Shown here: one piece after another, positions 50,455 through 60,646 of the stretch
Layout of the letters: each line of letters opens with the position of its first letter
How positions within the stretch are numbered: position 1 is the stretch's first letter
NCBI GenBank assembly: GCA_023417775.1
Contig: JAEZEJ010000145.1
Span: 1 to 64,000 of the forward strand
Direction of reading: 5' to 3'
DNA length: 64,000 nucleotides
Source of the DNA: Actinomycetes bacterium
GTDB taxonomy: Bacteria > Actinomycetota > Actinomycetes > Propionibacteriales > Nocardioidaceae
Position numbers and translations under genes: made by a program
Notes under the pieces: generated by a model
Databases searched by the model: none
What the model was told of the DNA's origin: nothing
Seen by the model: only the letters and a program-made list of their open reading frames with translations

Positions 50455-51251
50455 GACGACGACACGTGATCGTGGCGGGCTCGGTGGCGGCGGCTCTGCT
50501 CGGCGGACTGCTGCTGACGAACCCGCCGCGGTCGCTCCTCGCCGACCCCGCCCCTGACGAACCGCCGGGCGTGTTCGCCGAGGCCGGCGAGCTCCCCCGG
50601 GACTACCCCTGGCACACCGAGATCATCGCGGCGACCTTCTGGGTCGGCGAGATCCTGGACCCCCTCGCCTCGGACGGATCGCAGCGGGTGTCCACCTACG
50701 ACTCCCAGTGGATCGAGCGCTACGGGGGATGCGATGGGCAGCAGATCGGTCGCGAGTGCCGTACCGAGCAGCGGCACGCCGAGGACGGCTACTGGCCGCG
50801 CTCGATGGAGCCGCGGATGAATCCGTTCTACCTCGATCTGCCCTATGACGATGTCAACGACGAGCTCGGCTTCGCCTGGCGCGGTGAGGTGGTGCCATGG
50901 GCCCACGACCCCGACTACGCGGGTCTCGTCGACGATCCCGCCTTCAGCCTCATGAAGAACCGCTGGGTCGAGATCCGCCATGGCGATCGGACCTGCTTCG
51001 GGCAGATCGCGGACGCAGGGCCGGCGAACTACCACGACACCGCCTATGTCTTCGGCACCGACGACACGCCCCCGTCCACGACGAAGTTCCGTGGCGCCGG
51101 CATGGACGTGTCGCCCGCCCTGAACGCCTGCCTCGGCCTGGCCGGCCTCGACATGCTGCAGTCCAGGGTGGACTGGCGCTTCGTGGAGTCCGGCGACGTG
51201 CCCGACGGCCCCTGGACACGCCTGGTCGACGACGACCCCCGTGTCCGCTGA
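50451..51251 (+). CDS. Secreted RlpA-like (double-psi barrel type) protein
   Basis: The 266-residue protein starts at GTG 50451 (GTGA coupling). The N-terminal signal peptide or anchor (VIVAGSVAAALLGGLLLTNP) precedes a domain with conserved STYDSQWIERYGGCDG, PRMNPFYLDLPYDD, SLMKNRWVEIRHGDRTCFGQIADAGP and GAGMDVSPALNACLGL. The last two blocks resemble the catalytic Asp region of expansin/RlpA-like double-psi beta-barrels. It probably acts on wall or capsule polysaccharide outside the cell. The family role is not established. Confidence 0.72.
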   Translation: MRRRHVIVAGSVAAALLGGLLLTNPPRSLLADPAPDEPPGVFAEAGELPRDYPWHTEIIAATFWVGEILDPLASDGSQRVSTYDSQWIERYGGCDGQQIGRECRTEQRHAEDGYWPRSMEPRMNPFYLDLPYDDVNDELGFAWRGEVVPWAHDPDYAGLVDDPAFSLMKNRWVEIRHGDRTCFGQIADAGPANYHDTAYVFGTDDTPPSTTKFRGAGMDVSPALNACLGLAGLDMLQSRVDWRFVESGDVPDGPWTRLVDDDPRVR

Positions 51252-51287
51252 CCTACCGCGCGGGCGAGCGCGACCTGGCTTGATTCA

Positions 51288-51304
51288 ATACCCCATAGGG
51301 GTAT
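51288..51304. promoter_or_regulatory. CsoR operator (copper box)
   Basis: ATACCCC ATA GGGGTAT has perfect 7-base arms around three bases, the classic CsoR-binding pattern of G/C tracts flanked by AT. It lies 39 bases upstream of copZ. Since csoR is the last gene of the locus, the operon is predicted to be derepressed by Cu(I). Confidence 0.85.
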
Positions 51305-51342
51305 AGCGTAGGCTCCATCACGCCGAACGAGAGGAGTCGACC

Positions 51343-51552
51343 ATGAGCACGACCGAGTACCAGGTGACCGGGATGAGCTGCGGACACTGCGAGGGCGCCG
51401 TTCGCGAGGAGGTCTCGCAGGTTCCCGGCGTCACCGGGATCGAGGTCAGCGCCGCCACCGGCCGGCTGTCGGTCACCGCCGATCAGCCGGTCGAGGAGGC
51501 TGCGGTGATCGCCGCGGTCGACGAGGCCGGCTACCAAGCGGTTCGGGTCTGA
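51343..51552 (+). CDS. copZ: Copper chaperone CopZ
   Basis: The 69-residue protein is a single HMA domain with the metal site GMSCGHCEGAV (CxxC at about residues 12-15). It carries Cu(I) to the efflux ATPases. It is the first gene after the CsoR box, with ribosome site GAGAGGAG. Its length and beta-alpha-beta pattern are typical. Confidence 0.92.
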   Translation: MSTTEYQVTGMSCGHCEGAVREEVSQVPGVTGIEVSAATGRLSVTADQPVEEAAVIAAVDEAGYQAVRV

Positions 51553-51553
51553 C

Positions 51554-52487
51554 GTGCGGGCCCCGGCACGTCTCGGCCTGTACGGCATCGGACTCGTCGC
51601 CCTATTCGCCGTGGCCTTCGCCGCCGCCGGCGCGGTCGTCCCCGACGATGCCGCGCGGGACTGGGCGCAGGACAGCGAGGGACACGGCGACCACGATGCC
51701 CCGGCGTCGCACGACGGCTCCGGCGCCCCCGAGACGGTGCCGGGACTCGGCCTCGCCCAGGACGGTTACCGCCTCGCCGATGTCACCTCGCCCGGCGCCG
51801 TCGGCGAGGAGGGTGAGCTGTCCCTCGTCGTCCTCGATCCGCAGGGCGACCCGGTGACCGACTTCGACGTGGAGCACGAGAAGGAGCTGCATCTGATCGT
51901 CGTCCGCGCCGACGGGCAGCTGTTCCGCCACGTCCACCCCGAGCGCGATGACGACGGCACCTGGTCCCTCCCCTGGGAGTGGACGGCCGGCGGCACCTAC
52001 CGCGTGATCGCCGACTTCGTGCCCACCACGACCGGTGAAGGGCTCACGCTCTCGACCTCCGCGCAGGTCGCGGGCGACTACTCGCCCGTCTCCCCTCAGC
52101 CCGCCGGCACCGTCACCGTCGACGGCTTCGAGGTCCGGGTCGACGGGGAGCTGGTGCCCGGTGAGCCGACCGAGCTGACGATGACGGTCACCCGTGATGG
52201 AGAGCCGGTCACCGAGCTGGAGCCCTATCTCGGCGCCTTCGGCCACCTGGTGGCGCTGCGCGAGGGCGATCTCGCCTATCTGCACGTCCACCCCCACGGC
52301 GACGTCCCCGCGACCGGTGACACTTCCGGACCGGAGATCGGATTCGAGGCCACCGCGCCGACACCGGGGCGCTATCTGCTGTACCTGGACTTCCGCATCG
52401 GCGGCGAGGTGCGCACCGCACCCCTCGTGGTGGACACGACCACGGGCACCGACGGCCACGACGACGACCACGCGAACGGAGGCGACC

Positions 52488-52498
<11 letters not shown>
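51554..52498 (+). CDS. Membrane-anchored extracytoplasmic protein of the copper locus
   Basis: The 314-residue protein starts at GTG 51554. It has one N-terminal hydrophobic helix (LGLYGIGLVALFAVAFAAAGAVV). A His/Asp-rich spacer (EGHGDHDAPASHDG) precedes two Ig-like beta repeats with HLIVVRADGQLFRHVHPE and HLVALREGDLAYLHVHPHGD motifs, whose clustered His residues suit copper. The tail is His-rich (GHDDDHANGGDHEH). It matches the extracytoplasmic metal-binding proteins often placed between CopZ and CopA in actinobacteria. It overlaps copA by 11 bases. Confidence 0.78.
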
Positions 52499-54743
<2,245 letters not shown>

Positions 54744-54756
54744 GAGGTCTTCTCGT

Positions 54757-56835
54757 ATGGCCACTCCCCACGACCAGCACACCGCGCACGACCACACCGA
54801 GCACGCCCCGCACACCCAGCACACCGGCCACGAGGGTCACGACCACCACGATCACGTCGGCCAGTTCCGTCGGCTGTTCTGGATCATGGTCGTCCTGGCC
54901 GTGCCCGTCGTCGGCTTCAACGCGATGTTCGCCGATCTCCTCGGCTACGACCTCGCCGATGCCGGCTGGGTGCGCTGGGTCTCCCCCGTGCTCGGCACCG
55001 TCATGTACCTGTGGGGTGGGCGCCCCTTCCTCACCGGCGGTGTGAGCGAGATCCGCTCCCGCCAGCCCGGCATGATGCTGCTCATCGCCCTGGCCATCAC
55101 CGTGGCCTTCATCGCCTCGTGGGGATCGAGCCTGCACCTGCTGGATCACCAGCTCGACTTCTGGTGGGAGCTGGCGCTGCTGATCGTCATCATGCTGCTC
55201 GGCCACTGGATCGAGATGCGGTCGCTGGCGCAGACCACCTCAGCCCTCGACTCGCTGGCCGCGCTGCTGCCCGATGAGGCCGAACGCGTCGAGGGCGATG
55301 ATGTCGTCACCGTCGCGCCCTCGGATCTCGTCGTCGGCGATGTGGTGCTCGTGCGGCCCGGCGCCGCGGTGCCCGCCGACGGACGGATCGTCGACGGCAG
55401 CGCCAGCATGGACGAGTCGATGGTCACCGGCGAGTCCGCCCCCGTGCGCAGGGAGACCGGGGAGCAGGTCGTCGCCGGCACCGTCGCCACCGACTCCGGA
55501 CTGCGGGTCGAGGTCACCGCCATCGGCGACGACACCGCGCTGGCCGGCATCCAGAAGCTCGTCACGGACGCGCAGTCCTCGTCATCGCGAGCGCAGCGGA
55601 TCGCCGACACCGCCGCCGCCTGGCTGTTCTGGTTCGCCCTCGGGTCGGCGGCCATCACGGCCGTGGTGTGGAGCCTGCTCGGCATGCCGGACTCGGCCGT
55701 GGTCCGCGCCATCACCGTGTTGGTCATCGCCTGCCCCCATGCTCTGGGCCTCGCCATCCCGCTGGTGGTCTCGATCGCCACCGAACGCGCGGCACGCGGC
55801 GGCGTGCTGGTCAAGGACCGTCTGGCGCTGGAGTCGATGCGCACGGTCGACTCCGTGCTCTTCGACAAGACCGGCACCCTCACCAAGGGCGAGCCGACCG
55901 TCACCGCCCTCGAGGGGGCGGCGGGACATCAGGCGGACGAGGTGCTGGCGCTGGCCGCGGCCGCCGAGTCCGGCAGCGAGCACCCGCTGGCCACCGCGAT
56001 CGTCCGCGCCGCGGGCGACCGCGGGCTGGAGGTGCCCACGGCCCAGGGGTTCTCCTCGTCACCGGCCGTCGGGGTGGAGGCCACGGTCGACGGCCGCATC
56101 GTGCGCGTCGGCGGGCCCTATCTGCTCGACCAGCACGGCGCGGACGAGCTGACGGTGGCCGAGACCTGGCGCGAGGAGGGAGCGATCATCCTGCATGTGC
56201 TCGTGGAGGATGAGGTCATCGGCGCGTTGCGGCTCGCCGATGAGATCCGTCCCGAGTCACGTCAGGCCGTCGATGCGCTGCACGCGATCGGGGCGCAGGT
56301 CGTGATGATCACCGGCGACGCCCAGGCGGTCGCCGACCAGGTCGCCGGAGAGCTCGGCATCGACCGGGTCTACGCCGGAGTGCGTCCCGAGGACAAGGCC
56401 GCGACCGTGGCCGAGTTGCAGGACGAGGGACGCAAGGTCGCGATGGTCGGCGATGGCGTCAACGACGCCCCGGCGCTGGCGCAGGCCGATGTCGGCATCG
56501 CGATCGGCGCCGGCACCGATGTGGCGATCGGCTCGGCGGGCGTCGTGCTCGCCTCCTCCGATCCGCGCTCGGTGCTCTCGATCGTCGAGCTGTCCCGCGC
56601 CGCCTATCGCACGATGAAGCAGAACCTGTGGTGGGCCGCCGGCTACAACCTCATCTCCGTGCCGCTGGCCGCCGGGGTACTAGCCCCTATCGGCTTCGTG
56701 CTCCCGATGAGCGTCGGCGCTATCCTCATGTCGGCCTCCACGGTCGTCGTGGCACTCAACGCCCAGCTGCTGCGCCGGCTCGACCTGCGACCGCAGAGCA
56801 GCGCCGATGCCTTTCTCGCCTCCCCGCACCACTGA
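54757..56835 (+). CDS. copB: CopB-type heavy-metal P-type ATPase with His-rich N-terminus
   Basis: The protein has 692 residues from ATG 54757, eight bases after AGGAGG. It lacks an HMA domain but begins with a His-rich tract (about 14 His in the first 33 residues). The helix-6 metal motif is CPH (VIACPHALGLAIP), which defines the P1B-3/CopB group thought to handle Cu(II)/Cu(I) or Ag. DKTGT, SEHPLATAI and MVGDGVND are present. With CopA it gives two pumps of different metal sites in one operon. Confidence 0.9.
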   Translation: MATPHDQHTAHDHTEHAPHTQHTGHEGHDHHDHVGQFRRLFWIMVVLAVPVVGFNAMFADLLGYDLADAGWVRWVSPVLGTVMYLWGGRPFLTGGVSEIRSRQPGMMLLIALAITVAFIASWGSSLHLLDHQLDFWWELALLIVIMLLGHWIEMRSLAQTTSALDSLAALLPDEAERVEGDDVVTVAPSDLVVGDVVLVRPGAAVPADGRIVDGSASMDESMVTGESAPVRRETGEQVVAGTVATDSGLRVEVTAIGDDTALAGIQKLVTDAQSSSSRAQRIADTAAAWLFWFALGSAAITAVVWSLLGMPDSAVVRAITVLVIACPHALGLAIPLVVSIATERAARGGVLVKDRLALESMRTVDSVLFDKTGTLTKGEPTVTALEGAAGHQADEVLALAAAAESGSEHPLATAIVRAAGDRGLEVPTAQGFSSSPAVGVEATVDGRIVRVGGPYLLDQHGADELTVAETWREEGAIILHVLVEDEVIGALRLADEIRPESRQAVDALHAIGAQVVMITGDAQAVADQVAGELGIDRVYAGVRPEDKAATVAELQDEGRKVAMVGDGVNDAPALAQADVGIAIGAGTDVAIGSAGVVLASSDPRSVLSIVELSRAAYRTMKQNLWWAAGYNLISVPLAAGVLAPIGFVLPMSVGAILMSASTVVVALNAQLLRRLDLRPQSSADAFLASPHH

Positions 56836-56849
56836 CCGAAGGACAGCCC

Positions 56850-57152
56850 ATGAGCACCGATCACGAGGCCACCCACGGCTATATCGACGACAAGGCCCGC
56901 TATCTCGCACGGCTCAAGCGCATCGAGGGCCAGGCCCGCGGCATCCACCGGATGATCGACGAGGATGTCTACTGCATCGACATCCTCACGCAGATCAGCG
57001 CCCTCACCAGCGCTCTGGAGAATGTCGCCCTCGGGCTGCTGGACGATCACCTCAAGCACTGCGTCGTGGACGCCGCGAAGGCCGGAGGGCCGGAGGCCGA
57101 GCAGAAGATCAAGGAGGCCTCGGCCGCCATCGCCCGTCTCGTGAAGTCCTGA
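56850..57152 (+). CDS. csoR: Copper-sensing repressor CsoR
   Basis: The 100-residue four-helix-bundle repressor has the Cu(I) ligands Cys42, His67 and Cys71, with the same 25/4 spacing as characterised CsoR. The segment RYLARLKRIEGQARGIHRMID is the conserved DNA-contact helix. It is the last gene of the copper operon and should bind the box at 51288-51304. It ends 121 bases before a convergent operon. Confidence 0.93.
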   Translation: MSTDHEATHGYIDDKARYLARLKRIEGQARGIHRMIDEDVYCIDILTQISALTSALENVALGLLDDHLKHCVVDAAKAGGPEAEQKIKEASAAIARLVKS

Positions 57153-57273
57153 CGGGGCCTGCGCCGCCATCGCCCCAGCGGGAAGACGCGACCGGTGGAA
57201 CGACCGATCCCACGGTCACCGTGGTCGCGGCGAGGAGCTGCCAGCTGCACCCCCGAAGGCGGCGGAGCCCATG

Positions 57274-58185
57274 TCAGAGGATCTCGCGCCGGACGGGCCG
57301 TACCCCGACGACGGTATGGACCAGGGCGGAGGCCTGAGCCGGGCCCCGGCAGGTGAGCTGGCGCGGCGGCGACATCGCGACGTCGATATCCACCTCGAAG
57401 AACTCCTCGGCTCCCCGGACGGCCACCTGCACGGTCCACCGGTCCCCGCTCCTGGAGGCCGCCAGGATCGAGTGGTCATGACGGCCTCCGGCACCCCGCG
57501 CTTCCAGAACGGCCGCGACCGCTACCTGCTCCACCGGGGCGAGATCGGTGTAGCCGCGCAGATGGCGAGCATTGATCCGGTCGGCAAGGTGTCCATCGAT
57601 CACCTCGACCGCCGAGGCGGCACCGAGCCGGCCGTAGTAGACGCCATCGGGCACCACGAGGATATTAGCGGCGAACCGGTCGCCTCCGACATGCGTGCAC
57701 TCCCACACGAGTTCCGGCCACCGCGCGCTCAAGGTCTCGGCGACCGGCCGGCCGCGGATGGCGCAGCAGACATCGTGCAGCCCGTGGGCGCAGACCAGGA
57801 TCACGGGGTCGTCCTCGCTCGCGGCCGCGAGATCGTCGGGCTCATTCAGCACGCGCACGATCTCCAGCAGATCGCGCTCCTCACTCCAATCGCCCCACTG
57901 TTGCCGGGTGCTCCCTTGTCCGGCGTGGTGGAGGACCGCCCAGCGTCCCGGACCTTCGCGATGACGACGTCCGTGTCGGCGGATCAGGACGATACGTGCC
58001 CTGCGCGCCTGCGCGGCGGCGAAGACGGCCGCGTGCACCTGCGGGTCGAGGTCGAGACCGTCGAACCCGTTGACGGGCCAGCCACCGCGGTACTCGATGA
58101 GGACCCAGTAGGCGCCCCGCGGCGCGGTGCCCGCCAGCGGATCCTCACGGTCGTCGGCGGCCTGAGCACAGAGGAACTGCTGCAC
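57274..58185 (-). CDS. Sucrase/ferredoxin-like (Apd1-type) iron-sulfur protein
   Basis: The 303-residue protein has two thioredoxin-like ferredoxin folds, of which the second is well conserved: CAHGLHDVCCAIRGRPVAETL (Cys132, Cys140, Cys141) and WECTHVGGDRFAANILVVPDG (Cys163, His165). In the Apd1 family a [2Fe-2S] cluster is bound by Cys and His ligands. It is the last gene of the peptide operon, 12 bases after the JmjC gene. It may feed electrons to, or repair, the neighbouring iron oxygenase. Its partner and activity are unknown. Confidence 0.75.
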   Translation of the reverse strand: MQQFLCAQAADDREDPLAGTAPRGAYWVLIEYRGGWPVNGFDGLDLDPQVHAAVFAAAQARRARIVLIRRHGRRHREGPGRWAVLHHAGQGSTRQQWGDWSEERDLLEIVRVLNEPDDLAAASEDDPVILVCAHGLHDVCCAIRGRPVAETLSARWPELVWECTHVGGDRFAANILVVPDGVYYGRLGAASAVEVIDGHLADRINARHLRGYTDLAPVEQVAVAAVLEARGAGGRHDHSILAASRSGDRWTVQVAVRGAEEFFEVDIDVAMSPPRQLTCRGPAQASALVHTVVGVRPVRREIL

Positions 58186-58197
58186 GGTCTCAGGATC

Positions 58198-59400
58198 TCA
58201 TCGAGCAGCGACCAGGACCCCGGCCCGTAGCAGCCGGCGGGAGAGCTCCGCACCGGTCTCCTCGCAGGAAAGCTCCTCGCCGCAGAGGAGCCGGTGGACG
58301 ATGACGAGCTCGGGTTCGGTGAAGTCCAGCCAGCCGACGCGAGTCATCAACCGGGAGCCGTCGAAGGTCGAGTCCAGTCCACCGCGCCACCGCAGTATGG
58401 TGTCCGGCCGGAGTTCGGACAGGGTGTCCAACTGGGCCAGCGGGCCGAGTGGAGCGGGCCGCGCCTGTGAGCGGCGAGCCCGGTGGAAGGCCGGCCGCGG
58501 GTCGGCCGCCGCGAGGGCCTCGACGAACCGCTTCCGCACGAGGTCGACCGTGCTCTCGTCGAGCTGCTCGAGGCCCAGCGGGAGGCTCGCCCTCACCTCC
58601 GGATCGTCGCGGAGCATCGTGACCACGGCCTGGGCGAGCTGCTCGGCGACTGCGTGGCCGGTCCAGCTGTGGACGCCCAGGGTCAGGTGAAGGGAGACCT
58701 CGCCCTGGGCCGTGGCGGCGTGCAGCCAGCCGCGCGGCAGGTAGAGGACGTCGCCGGGCTCCAGCACGGCGTCGATGACCGGAGCGCGGCGGGCTGCCTC
58801 GGCGACCTGGGCGCGACGATCCGTCCAGGGCTGATCGCGCAGTGGATGGTCGATCACGGGTTCGTGGATGACCCAGCGCTTGGTCCCGCTGATCTGCAGC
58901 ACGAAGACATCGTGCACGTCGTAGTGGTCGTCGAAGCCCTGGTTCTGCGGCGGGGTGACGTAGGCATTCGCCTGCACCGGGTGTCCGAGCTCTTCGCCCA
59001 GCCGCGAGGCGAAGGCACCGATCGGCTCCCAGGTTCGCTGCAGCGCTTGGAGCACGAGCGTGGCTCCGGCCTCGAAGTGCCGCCACAGCGCCGTGTCGTC
59101 GAGCTGATCGGCGATCGTCGCCCCCACGCCCGCCGGCGAGGTGAAGGATGAGGTGGGCAGCGTCTCGCCGTCCTTGGCCACTCGGAGGAAGGGGGATCGC
59201 AGGCCGCGCCGGGAGATCAGCTCATCGACCGCCGAGGCTGAGAAGAGATCGGAGAAATCGCTCACCCGCGGGGATAGCAGCGCTCGTCGGCCCCAGTACT
59301 CGTCGGCGAATTCCTGATGGGAGACGCTCACGAGCGATGCCAGTACTCCGGAGCCGTGTCCGGCCCCGGAGTACTGGTCGAGATCGGCTGCTGGACTCAA
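58198..59400 (-). CDS. JmjC/ROX-type 2-oxoglutarate-dependent oxygenase
   Basis: The protein has 400 residues from TTG 59398-59400, overlapping the peptide gene's stop. The JmjC (cupin 8) domain at about residues 90-250 has Fe(II) ligands His159 and Asp161 (DHYDVHDVF) and His227 (GWLHAA); GTKRWVIHEP and PGDVLYLPRG are typical of RoxA/YcfD-like ribosomal oxygenases. The C-terminal third resembles their winged helix. Such enzymes hydroxylate Arg or His of ribosomal proteins. Here the obvious candidate substrate is the upstream repeat peptide with its His-Asp-Gly motifs. No ribosomal gene is nearby. Confidence 0.82.
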   Translation of the reverse strand: MSPAADLDQYSGAGHGSGVLASLVSVSHQEFADEYWGRRALLSPRVSDFSDLFSASAVDELISRRGLRSPFLRVAKDGETLPTSSFTSPAGVGATIADQLDDTALWRHFEAGATLVLQALQRTWEPIGAFASRLGEELGHPVQANAYVTPPQNQGFDDHYDVHDVFVLQISGTKRWVIHEPVIDHPLRDQPWTDRRAQVAEAARRAPVIDAVLEPGDVLYLPRGWLHAATAQGEVSLHLTLGVHSWTGHAVAEQLAQAVVTMLRDDPEVRASLPLGLEQLDESTVDLVRKRFVEALAAADPRPAFHRARRSQARPAPLGPLAQLDTLSELRPDTILRWRGGLDSTFDGSRLMTRVGWLDFTEPELVIVHRLLCGEELSCEETGAELSRRLLRAGVLVAAR

Positions 59401-59588
59401 GAGCGCTCCGCGCCGCCATCAGCCCCGCCGTCGGCACCGCCATCGTGGACACCCGGCGTTCCCGCCGCGCCACCATCAGCGGGACCCTCAGCCCCGCCGT
59501 CGGCACCGCCATCGTGGACACCCGGCGTTCCCGCCGCGCCACCGTCGGCGGGACCCTCGGTCTCATTCGGATCATTCGGGTTACTCAT
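59397..59588 (-). CDS. Short repeat peptide, putative precursor of a modified peptide (RiPP-like)
   Basis: The 63-residue peptide starts at ATG 59586-59588 behind GAGGAGGATGC. Residues 1-10 are MSNPNDPNET, residues 11-33 and 34-56 are identical copies of one 23-residue unit containing GPADGGAAGTPGVHDGGADG, and residues 57-63 end DGGAERS. It has no Cys, Ser/Thr-rich core or hydrophobic segment and is very acidic (pI low from many Asp). The stop overlaps the oxygenase start (TTGA). I infer a precursor whose His/Asp residues are hydroxylated, but it could also be an adaptor or structural linker. Confidence 0.65.
   Translation of the reverse strand: MSNPNDPNETEGPADGGAAGTPGVHDGGADGGAEGPADGGAAGTPGVHDGGADGGADGGAERS
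59421..59558 (-). repeat. Two tandem 69-base repeats encoding identical 23-residue units
   Basis: The units at 59490-59558 and 59421-59489 differ at only two bases (59474/59543 and 59477/59546). Both differences are synonymous (Ala GCT/GCC and Asp GAT/GAC), so the amino acid sequence is identical. They abut directly. Confidence 0.85.
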
Positions 59589-59642
59589 GCATCCTCCTCA
59601 GTCGGGATCGGTGGTGAGGGCGGATCATGGTCCTGCGCGTCC

Positions 59643-59792
59643 TCACCTCTCCATGAGAACAGCACCGGCCCCCCGGCGCATGCCGAACGCGCGGCTCGGA
59701 CCATGTCGCCAGTCGACTCTCCGACTGGCCAGCAGCGCGGCCGCGAAGAGGATCAGCATCGCCGCCAGCACCGCGACCGACCCGTGGCTCAT
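59643..59792 (-). CDS. Small membrane peptide in the repeat-peptide operon
   Basis: The 49-residue peptide has one transmembrane helix at residues 5-23 (SVAVLAAMLILFAAALLAS) followed by a basic tail (RRVDWRHGPSRAFGMRRGAGAVLMER). Its ATG (59790-59792) overlaps the stop of the multipass protein upstream. It lies 54 bases before the repeat peptide. It may be an accessory membrane subunit or immunity-like peptide. No family is recognised. Confidence 0.6.
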   Translation of the reverse strand: MSHGSVAVLAAMLILFAAALLASRRVDWRHGPSRAFGMRRGAGAVLMER

Positions 59793-60526
59793 CGCGCGAC
59801 CTGCCGGACGACGGGGCTGCGTCCGACGGCCAACCAGATGCCGAACACGATGAGCCAGAGCGGGGCCAGGGTTCCGGGGATCCCCGGGACCCCGGTCGCG
59901 AACATGAAACTGCTGAGGAAGAGAGCCACGAGCAGGCTGAACCCGCCGAGCACCCGCGAGACGAGCCTTTCGGCGAAGGCCATCCAGACGACCGCGAGGA
60001 TACCGATCAGGACCCCGAACCAGGGCATATAGGCGCCGAAGTCGGTGAGCATGTAGTAGACGAATACGCCGTTGTCGTCGTAGGTGCCCGCTTCCGCACC
60101 GAGGTAGTTGCCGAGCGCGCCCTTCCAGCCGTAGCCGAACAACGCGGCGGCGGCCGTGATCAGCACACCCGCGCCGAGGAGACGAGCCCCGACTGAGCTG
60201 CGTCGAGCGATGGTCGCACGCTGCCAGACGGCCCAGAAGATCAGCAGCGCGACGACGGACAGCAGCCCGGCCGTCCAGCCGAGCCGGCTGGCGACGTGGT
60301 CGAGGGTGCCCATATCGGCGGCCGTGACCGTGTAGTCCTCGCCGGTCGTCCATGCCTCGCGCTCCGCGGGGGGACGCACATCGAAGACGATCGTGCCGAG
60401 AAAGCCGAGCAGGCCGGCAAGGCTGGCCCACAGCGGCCAGAACACGATGCGTCGCTGGGGACGAGGAGGGACGGGCCCCAGAGCGGGGCGCTCCGGGGAT
60501 GAGATGTGATCGGGAATGGCAGACAT
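59789..60526 (-). CDS. Multipass membrane protein of the repeat-peptide operon
   Basis: The 245-residue protein starts at ATG 60524-60526; an upstream in-frame ATG (60550) has no clear ribosome site. There are six predicted helices in two groups (LWASLAGLLGFLGTIVFDV, GLLSVVALLIFWAVW, RLLGAGVLITAAAALFGYGW, PWFGVLIGILAVVWM, RVLGGFSLLVALFLSSFMFA, APLWLIVFGIWLAVG). The loop after helix 1 is acidic and extracytoplasmic. It is the first gene after the response regulator, in the peptide operon. It could be a transporter or sensor partner. No family recognised. Confidence 0.68.
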   Translation of the reverse strand: MSAIPDHISSPERPALGPVPPRPQRRIVFWPLWASLAGLLGFLGTIVFDVRPPAEREAWTTGEDYTVTAADMGTLDHVASRLGWTAGLLSVVALLIFWAVWQRATIARRSSVGARLLGAGVLITAAAALFGYGWKGALGNYLGAEAGTYDDNGVFVYYMLTDFGAYMPWFGVLIGILAVVWMAFAERLVSRVLGGFSLLVALFLSSFMFATGVPGIPGTLAPLWLIVFGIWLAVGRSPVVRQVAR

Positions 60527-60608
60527 GATGGTTCGCTTTCGTTCGAGCAAGCGCGGCCAATCCGCGCCACCATCAGGCTCCTCGGCCCGGAGTCCCAGGC
60601 GACAGATG

Positions 60609-60638
60609 CCGATGTCCCCGATCCGTCCGGGACATCGG
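60609..60638. promoter_or_regulatory. 10-base inverted repeat before the repeat-peptide operon
   Basis: CCGATGTCCC (60609-60618) and its complement (60629-60638) flank a 10-base spacer, 83-112 bases upstream of the membrane-protein ATG and eight bases past the response-regulator stop. It may be the regulator's binding site, as NarL-type proteins bind inverted repeats, or a terminator of the regulator transcript. No T-run follows it on the minus strand. Confidence 0.45.
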
Positions 60639-60646
60639 ACACCCCG

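Noticed and set aside
57153..57273. A small gene or RNA between csoR and the convergent Fe-S protein gene
   Set aside because: No start with ribosome site, no strong hairpin and no conserved pattern seen in these 121 bases.
59421..59558. CRISPR-like or minisatellite array
   Set aside because: Only two units, 69 bases each, with no spacers, and the units lie in frame inside a well-initiated gene.
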